A stretch of 8,675 nucleotides of DNA. Origin: Savagea sp. (lineage in GTDB: Bacteria > Bacillota > Bacilli > Bacillales_A > Planococcaceae). This document shows positions 1 through 8,675 of the stretch, one piece after another. The notes below the pieces were generated by a model. It worked only from the letters and a program-made list of their open reading frames with translations. It had not been told where the DNA came from and made no database searches. The position numbers and the translations under genes are program-made. The first letter of the stretch is position 1. Every line of letters begins with the position of its first letter. The DNA lies in the NCBI GenBank assembly GCA_030147435.1, contig JASKZX010000191.1, positions 1-8,675 on the forward strand, written 5' to 3'.

Positions 1-788
1 CTATGTTCAGGTAATGTATTTTCAATGAGTACATTTCCACCTGTAATTGCTGCAGCAACCATAAATGTACCTGCTTCAATACGGTCAGGAATAATATGGT
101 GTACCGTTCCTGTCAGTTCATCGACTCCTGTAATACGAATCGTATCCGTTCCAGCACCGACGACTTGACCGCCCATTTCGTTAATGAAATTCGCAAGGTC
201 AACAATTTCTGGTTCTTTTGCTGCGTTTTCGATAGTCGTCGTTCCTTCTGCAAGTGCTGCTGCTGTCATAATATTTTCAGTCGCGCCGACACTTGGGAAG
301 TCTAAGTAAATACGTGCACCTTGTAAACGACCTTCTGAACGTGCTTCTACATATCCATTACCGAATGTAATTTTAGCACCCATTGCTTCAAAGCCTTTTA
401 AGTGTTGATCGATCGGACGTGAGCCAATAGCACAGCCTCCTGGCATTGCTACTCGTGCATAACCATTACGTGTAAGCACAGGACCCATCACTAAAATAGA
501 GGCACGCATTTTACGTACAAATTCAAAAGCGGCTTCATTTTTTAATTGATTCGTCGCATCGATATGCACTTCATTTTTTTCTGGATAATGAACGACTTCT
601 GCGTCTAAGCTTTCTAATACACGATTGATCGTATAGACATCTGATAAGTTCGGAACGTCCCGAATAATTTGCTTTCCTTTTGTTGCTAATAATGCTGCTG
701 CTAAAATAGGTAACACTGCGTTCTTCGCACCTTCAACGCGTACAGAACCTTCGAGTGTCTTTCCTCCATTAATAATGATTTTATCCAA
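1..788 (-). CDS. murA: UDP-N-acetylglucosamine 1-carboxyvinyltransferase, 3' end cut by window
   Basis: MurA transfers enolpyruvate from phosphoenolpyruvate to UDP-N-acetylglucosamine, the first committed, cytosolic step of peptidoglycan synthesis and the target of fosfomycin. The window shows 262 codons of a family of roughly 420-435 residues. The start is TTG at 788: it gives the usual [10 protein letters not shown]-terminus, and a GGAGG ribosome site (797-801) lies 8 bases upstream. No ATG gives the expected N-terminus. Visible hallmarks are the GAKNAVLP substrate-binding segment (Lys22, Asn23) and the catalytic-loop motif [10 protein letters not shown] with Cys119, equivalent to Cys115 of E. 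coli. Cys rather than Asp at this position predicts fosfomycin sensitivity of this enzyme. The catalytic Asp near residue 305 lies outside the window. No frameshift is seen. The gene lies 182 bases after ywzB, an order shared with Bacillus. Bacillota often have two MurA paralogues; this context and sequence point to the MurAA type. Confidence 0.97.
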   Translation of the reverse strand, partial: MDKIIINGGKTLEGSVRVEGAKNAVLPILAAALLATKGKQIIRDVPNLSDVYTINRVLESLDAEVVHYPEKNEVHIDATNQLKNEAAFEFVRKMRASILVMGPVLTRNGYARVAMPGGCAIGSRPIDQHLKGFEAMGAKITFGNGYVEARSEGRLQGARIYLDFPSVGATENIMTAAALAEGTTTIENAAKEPEIVDLANFINEMGGQVVGAGTDTIRITGVDELTGTVHHIIPDRIEAGTFMVAAAITGGNVLIENTLPEH

Positions 789-908
789 AGCTAGCCCCTC
801 CGACTTCAACTTATATTCCTATTTTTTCTATTGGCTTAGATTTCTTCAATGTACAGTTTACCGCGTAGTTATCGTTTATACAAGCCTAGTTCGTCATCGT
901 TTTTTCTT

Positions 909-970
909 TTTTATTTCATCCGATGATCCCAACGACATCGAGTCTTTTGCGATCATCAGATGAAACAAAA
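909..970 (-). promoter_or_regulatory. 20-bp intercistronic hairpin directly after the ywzB stop codon
   Basis: On the minus-strand transcript the arms 970-951 and 928-909 pair over 20 positions, 18 Watson-Crick and 2 G-U, around a 22-nt loop. The stem starts at the base immediately following the ywzB stop (971-973). Both wobble positions would be A-C mismatches on a plus-strand RNA, so the fold favours the murA-sense transcript. What follows is A-rich rather than U-rich, so this is not a standard intrinsic terminator. A role in mRNA processing or stability between ywzB and murA is inference. The rest of the 789-970 gap contains only the murA ribosome site and no convincing promoter. Confidence 0.6.
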
Positions 971-1204
971 TTAGAACATATTAGGTATTTGAGATGACCA
1001 AAAAGATAATGATAAAAATGCATTAGAAACGATCGATCCTATGACAACACTTAATAAAATAAAGAGCAGTTGTGCTTGAAATACATGATGTTTCCGAATC
1101 ATCTTTTCTGGCATTAATGACTGTAAAGCATAGAAACTAATGGCGATAAAAAATATATGTGACAGAATTGCTAACAGTGGATTGTGCATTAAAATTCCAT
1201 CCAT
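971..1204 (-). CDS. ywzB: DUF1146 family small membrane protein (YwzB-like)
   Basis: This is a 77-residue protein of unknown function that matches my recollection of the DUF1146/YwzB family found downstream of atpC in Bacillus relatives. Two hydrophobic segments (about residues 9-29 and 44-66) are separated by a short charged stretch (PEKMIRKHH), so it should be a two-pass membrane protein. Family-like features are ALQSL at the end of helix 1 and the LLSVVIGSIV segment in helix 2. The ATG at 1204 has an AAGGA element about 9 bases upstream. The gene lies after the atp terminator, with only 37 bases between the terminator's U-tract and the start codon, and the strong hairpin at 909-970 follows its stop. 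No function should be inferred from its position next to atpC; a link to the ATP synthase is only a possibility. The family call is by recollection of sequence character and synteny. Confidence 0.85.
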   Translation of the reverse strand: MDGILMHNPLLAILSHIFFIAISFYALQSLMPEKMIRKHHVFQAQLLFILLSVVIGSIVSNAFLSLSFWSSQIPNMF

Positions 1205-1241
1205 TTTGCCACATCCTTCCCATTTTTACCTAATTCTTCTT

Positions 1242-1282
1242 AAAAAAAGACGAACAGAAGATGTTACACTTTTCTGTTCGCC
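1242..1282 (-). terminator. Rho-independent terminator of the atp operon
   Basis: It lies 10 nt after the atpC stop. The minus-strand RNA forms an 11-bp stem (1282-1272 with 1259-1249) containing one G-U pair, closed by a 12-nt loop. A run of seven U residues (1248-1242) follows directly. This is a textbook intrinsic terminator and it marks the 3' end of the atpIBEFHAGDC transcript. The G-U pair would be a C-A mismatch on the other strand, which agrees with function in the leftward direction. Confidence 0.93.
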
Positions 1283-1291
1283 TCAATCGTC

Positions 1292-1699
1292 TTATTGTCC
1301 CATTTGATGGACATTGATTCGGTTATCTGCTCGTTTTAACGCGAGTTCATGAATGGCACGATCAACATCATCATCTTGTTTAGCTCGTAACGCTTCTTCT
1401 GCACGTTTCGCAGCTGCTTTTGCACGGTCGATGTCGATGCCGTCTGCAGTCTCTGCGGTTTGTGCTAAAATCGTCACGACGTCCGGACGAACTTCAATGA
1501 ATCCGCCATGGACCGCAATTACTTCTTCTTTATCTCCTGAAATAATGCGGAGCGGGGCGATTCGAAGCGGAGCTACCGTCGAGATGTGACCGGGAAGTAT
1601 CCCGATTTCACCTGATTCAGCTGCAGCGATAATCATCGTCGCATCCGTCTCACGAACTGGGCCATCGGGAGTGACAACACTAACTTTTACTGTCTTCAT
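1292..1699 (-). CDS. atpC: F1 ATP synthase epsilon subunit
   Basis: This is a 135-residue subunit of the central stalk. It binds gamma and the c-ring and can inhibit ATP hydrolysis through its C-terminal helices. Residues 1-84 form the beta-sandwich domain, with the usual GxIGILPGH segment (30-38) and GGFIEVRPD (65-73). Residues 88-135 form the two-helix domain. Residues 88-93 read IDIDRA and match the I/L-D-x-x-R-A motif that binds ATP in the Bacillus PS3 epsilon subunit, so an ATP-sensing conformational switch is plausible here. The ATG at 1699 has a strong AGGAGGG site 7 bases upstream. The gene starts 24 bases after atpD and is the last of the operon; the terminator follows 10 bases after the stop. 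The doubled APLRI string at residues 43-52 is not an insertion, because the protein has normal length. Confidence 0.98.
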   Translation of the reverse strand: MKTVKVSVVTPDGPVRETDATMIIAAAESGEIGILPGHISTVAPLRIAPLRIISGDKEEVIAVHGGFIEVRPDVVTILAQTAETADGIDIDRAKAAAKRAEEALRAKQDDDVDRAIHELALKRADNRINVHQMGQ

Positions 1700-1723
1700 T
1701 TATATTCCCTCCTGGTCCCTATT

Positions 1724-3166
<1,443 letters not shown>

Positions 3167-3187
3167 TTACTTTCACACGAAACTGCA

Positions 3188-4075
<888 letters not shown>

Positions 4076-4087
4076 TCACTCATGAAA

Positions 4088-4119
4088 TTGTGTAAGAACG
4101 ACGAATCGTTCTTACACAA
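4088..4119 (-). promoter_or_regulatory. Perfect 14-bp intercistronic hairpin between atpA and atpG
   Basis: The arms 4119-4106 and 4101-4088 are exact inverse complements of 14 bases around a 4-base loop that reads TTCG on the transcribed strand. One further G-U pair is possible outside (4120 with 4087). It sits 11 bases after the atpA stop. Only a short AAUUU-type stretch follows, not a U run, so strong termination is not expected. An mRNA-stability, processing or partial attenuation role is inferred. Confidence 0.75.
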
Positions 4120-4130
4120 CGAACGATAAA

Positions 4131-6774
<2,644 letters not shown>

Positions 6775-6837
6775 TTATAATGTTCAAGTTATTTTTAAAA
6801 AAGTCATACGTTTCTACTTCATTTTTTCCTAAAACAG

Positions 6838-6880
6838 AATGGCGAAGGACTCGAGATCTTTGTCTGCGTTCTTCGCCATT
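6838..6880 (-). promoter_or_regulatory. 10-bp intercistronic hairpin between atpE and atpF
   Basis: The arms 6880-6871 and 6847-6838 are perfect 10-base inverse complements with a 23-nt loop. The hairpin lies 17 bases after the atpE stop. The sequence just after the stem on the transcribed strand is CTGTTTTAGG, a short and imperfect U-rich stretch. The element could be a leaky terminator or a 3' stabiliser protecting the atpB-atpE message. The remaining 60 bases or so before the atpF ribosome site are AT-rich; I see no convincing promoter there. Confidence 0.65.
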
Positions 6881-6897
6881 GAAGATCCATATATCTC

Positions 6898-7158
<261 letters not shown>

Positions 7159-7169
7159 TTAGTTTGGTT

Positions 7170-7184
7170 GCTCAGAAACTGAGC
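7170..7184 (-). promoter_or_regulatory. Small hairpin upstream of the atpE ribosome site
   Basis: A perfect 6-bp stem (7184-7179 with 7175-7170) has a 3-nt loop in the atpB-atpE gap. It is followed by about 35 bases of A-rich, probably unstructured sequence running into the AGGAGG site of atpE. Such an open A-rich region could boost translation of the high-copy c subunit; this is inference. No U-tract follows, so it is not a terminator. Confidence 0.4.
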
Positions 7185-7203
7185 TTTATGTTGACTGGTG
7201 GCG

Positions 7204-7953
<750 letters not shown>

Positions 7954-8328
7954 TTACGATGTCATGTCATGTTTCACATGGTAAAACGTCCGTTCGAAAA
8001 ACAAGACGAAATACGGGATTGCGAAACCGATAACAGTACCGATAAAATCAAATTGCTCCGGGAATGCAGAAGCGAGAGCTACTGCCGCAATACCGGATAT
8101 AAATCGTAGGATCGTTCCTGTAGGTGGTCGTTTTCCTTCATCGATTGCCTTGTCAAACTGCTTTGACTTCCGGCCGAGTGTCCAAATATTGTACATCCCG
8201 AATAACATCCCGAGCCCAGCTCCTGCAAACTGCAATTCGTAATCGGTCATTTGATAACCGATCCCGATCAATGCGAGAATGACAAGACCTAGACCTAAAT
8301 TTTTTCGTACAATTTTTTGCATGTCCAT
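7954..8328 (-). CDS. atpI: ATP synthase subunit I, AtpI (assembly factor)
   Basis: This 124-residue membrane protein is the usual first gene of bacterial atp operons. AtpI is not part of the mature enzyme; in several bacteria it assists c-ring assembly or stability, and magnesium handling has been proposed in Bacillus. Four hydrophobic helices are visible (about 11-26, 32-50, 73-89, 95-115). A basic cytosolic loop (LGRKSKQFDKAIDEGKRPP) lies between helices 2 and 3, typical of the family. Sequence conservation in AtpI is low, so the call rests on topology, size and position before atpB. The ATG at 8328 is preceded by GAGGAGA with a spacer of about 8 bases. An in-frame Met two codons later is an alternative but would be farther from the ribosome site. 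Its mRNA begins with a long structured leader. Confidence 0.93.
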   Translation of the reverse strand: MDMQKIVRKNLGLGLVILALIGIGYQMTDYELQFAGAGLGMLFGMYNIWTLGRKSKQFDKAIDEGKRPPTGTILRFISGIAAVALASAFPEQFDFIGTVIGFAIPYFVLFFERTFYHVKHDMTS

Positions 8329-8373
8329 AAGACAATCTCCTCAGCCTTCCATAAGAGTTTGCAGACGTAATTG

Positions 8374-8410
8374 AAAAAGAAAAACAAGAGGCATTTCTTT
8401 GTCTCTTGCT
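8374..8410 (-). terminator. Terminator-like hairpin (possible attenuator) in the atp leader
   Basis: The stem pairs CAAGAG (8408-8403) with CTCTTG (8390-8385) and can extend by a G-U and an A-U pair (8409, 8410 with 8384, 8383). The loop is 12 nt, and the U-rich tract TTTTTCTTTTT (8384-8374) follows directly. The stem is short and only half GC, so termination would be partial at best. It lies about 190 nt into the predicted transcript and 45 bases before atpI, where it could attenuate the operon. Confidence 0.45.
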
Positions 8411-8460
8411 CCCTTTTGAAAGACGTCTTCCGTTGTAAAATTAACTGGACATAGTAAATC

Positions 8461-8480
8461 GATGTTAGAAAATTAACACC
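8461..8480 (-). promoter_or_regulatory. Leader hairpin
   Basis: GGTGTTA (8480-8474) pairs with TAACATC (8467-8461) over 7 bp including one G-U, with a 6-nt loop. The G-U would be a mismatch on the opposite strand, so it fits the atp-sense RNA. It is part of the structured leader; its function is unknown. Confidence 0.4.
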
Positions 8481-8488
8481 CGGTGACG

Positions 8489-8559
8489 TTGTTTCAAAAC
8501 GAGACGTAAAAAAATACGATTTTTCAAGTGAAATCACTTGTTTTTTAACGTTGAAACAA
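8489..8559 (-). promoter_or_regulatory. Long-range leader stem enclosing a local hairpin
   Basis: TTGTTTCAA (8559-8551) is the exact inverse complement of TTGAAACAA (8497-8489), giving a 9-bp closing stem. Inside it lies the palindrome CAAGTGAAATCACTTG (8525-8540), a 6-7 bp hairpin. Read on the plus strand, that inner hairpin is followed by six T residues (8541-8546), so it could also stop rightward or antisense transcription. Whether it folds in the atp leader is inference. Confidence 0.4.
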
Positions 8560-8600
8560 ACCATATATGTATGAAACGCCTTTTATTCATATCCTTTGAT

Positions 8601-8629
8601 AGCATACAATAGAGAAAAAATGATGTCAA
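8601..8629 (-). promoter_or_regulatory. Sigma-A-type promoter of the atp operon
   Basis: The -35 box is TTGACA (8629-8624), identical to consensus. The spacer is the optimal 17 bases, and the -10 box is TATGCT (8606-8601), which matches TATAAT at four of six positions. Transcription should start around 8595-8597 and read leftward into atpI. The sequence around the -35 is AT-rich, including a T run in the spacer. No equally good promoter is seen closer to atpI. Confidence 0.8.
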
Positions 8630-8636
8630 TTGTTTC

Positions 8637-8654
8637 CCGTGAAATTGTTCACAA
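8637..8654. promoter_or_regulatory. Rex-box-like dyad (alternatively cre-like) upstream of the atp promoter
   Basis: On the minus strand the site reads TTGTGAA-CAAT-TTCACGG. The Rex consensus as I know it is TTGTGAAnnnnTTCACAA, so 12 of 14 defined positions match and one half-site is perfect. It ends 7 bases upstream of the -35 box. The same bases match the CcpA cre pattern TGWNANCGNTNWCA except for the central G. Rex control of respiratory and fermentative genes by the NADH/NAD ratio is established; its action here is inference. Confidence 0.4.
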
Positions 8655-8675
8655 AGTCGGGGCTTTTCACACTTT

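Larger units (their letters stand above)
8329..8597 (-). other. Long structured 5' leader of the atp operon
   Basis: About 265 bases separate the predicted transcription start (about 8595-8597) from atpI, and I see no convincing gene in this stretch. On the transcribed strand it contains a 9-bp long-range stem, two local hairpins, a 10-base palindrome (8420-8429, AAGACGTCTT), and a terminator-like hairpin. The sequence then becomes an open A/T-rich stretch with the atpI ribosome site. An unbroken frame crosses the region from 8564 into atpI, but its composition (FFFF runs, no ribosome site) looks non-coding. The leader does not match a riboswitch class I can recognise. Confidence 0.6.

Noticed and set aside
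811..902. Weak promoter-like pair TTGTAT - 17 bases - TAAACT upstream of murA
   Set aside because: Only 3 of 6 and 4 of 6 positions match. In AT-rich sequence this is expected by chance, so it is not listed as a feature.
1541..1573. Tandem [10 protein letters not shown] in the epsilon subunit, possible small duplication
   Set aside because: The two DNA copies differ, the protein has normal family length, and homologues have similar residues here. It looks like convergence, not duplication.
8295..8564. 89-codon open frame across the atp leader running into atpI
   Set aside because: It has no ribosome site, a biased composition with phenylalanine runs from T tracts, and overlaps the well-supported atpI start. 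It is a chance frame in AT-rich sequence.
8534..8590. 18-codon frame (MNKRRFIHIWFV...) just after the predicted transcription start, a possible leader peptide
   Set aside because: The only AAAGG-like site is 2 bases from the ATG, too close, and it may not even be fully inside the transcript. No repeated regulatory codons are present. Kept only as a curiosity.

Overview
The window is a low-to-mid-GC chromosomal segment from a Gram-positive bacterium of the Bacillota (Bacillales type). Everything recognisable is encoded on the minus strand. It carries the complete F1Fo ATP synthase operon in the canonical order atpI-atpB-atpE-atpF-atpH-atpA-atpG-atpD-atpC, read from right to left. A strong intrinsic terminator, a small DUF1146 (YwzB-like) membrane-protein gene and the first 262 codons of murA follow. 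The order atp operon - ywzB - murA is typical of Bacillus relatives. Protein sequences, strong GGAGG-type ribosome sites and TTG/GTG starts agree with that. An Exiguobacterium-like source is possible, but I cannot prove it from this sequence.

Layout, right to left in the direction of transcription. Positions 8601-8675 hold a sigma-A-type promoter with a perfect -35 (TTGACA, 17-base spacer, TATGCT). Just upstream of it is an imperfect dyad resembling a Rex redox-repressor box, or alternatively a CcpA cre site. Positions 8329 to about 8597 are an unusually long (about 265 nt) leader with several predicted hairpins. One of these is a terminator-like stem with a U-rich tract about 45 nt before atpI. 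Positions 6202-8328 encode the membrane part (AtpI, a, c, b), 5669-6205 the delta stalk subunit, and 1292-5639 the F1 subunits alpha, gamma, beta and epsilon. Positions 1242-1282 are the operon terminator. Positions 1-1204 hold the DUF1146 gene and murA.

The subunits assemble into one rotary machine. Protons pass between subunit a (key Arg174) and the c-ring (Glu58), turning gamma/epsilon inside the alpha3beta3 head, where beta makes or hydrolyses ATP. Subunits b and delta form the outer stalk, and AtpI assists assembly. The c-subunit lacks sodium-binding side chains, so the enzyme is inferred to be proton-coupled.

I found no mobile element, CRISPR array, phage or defence gene, RNA gene or undescribed protein system. 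The gene content is ordinary housekeeping. What deserves a second look is non-coding: the structured leader and its possible operator, and perfect intercistronic hairpins after atpE and after atpA, each followed by a GTG-started gene. A 20-bp stem also begins immediately after the ywzB stop codon. Two unusual substitutions in the alpha subunit are also worth checking.
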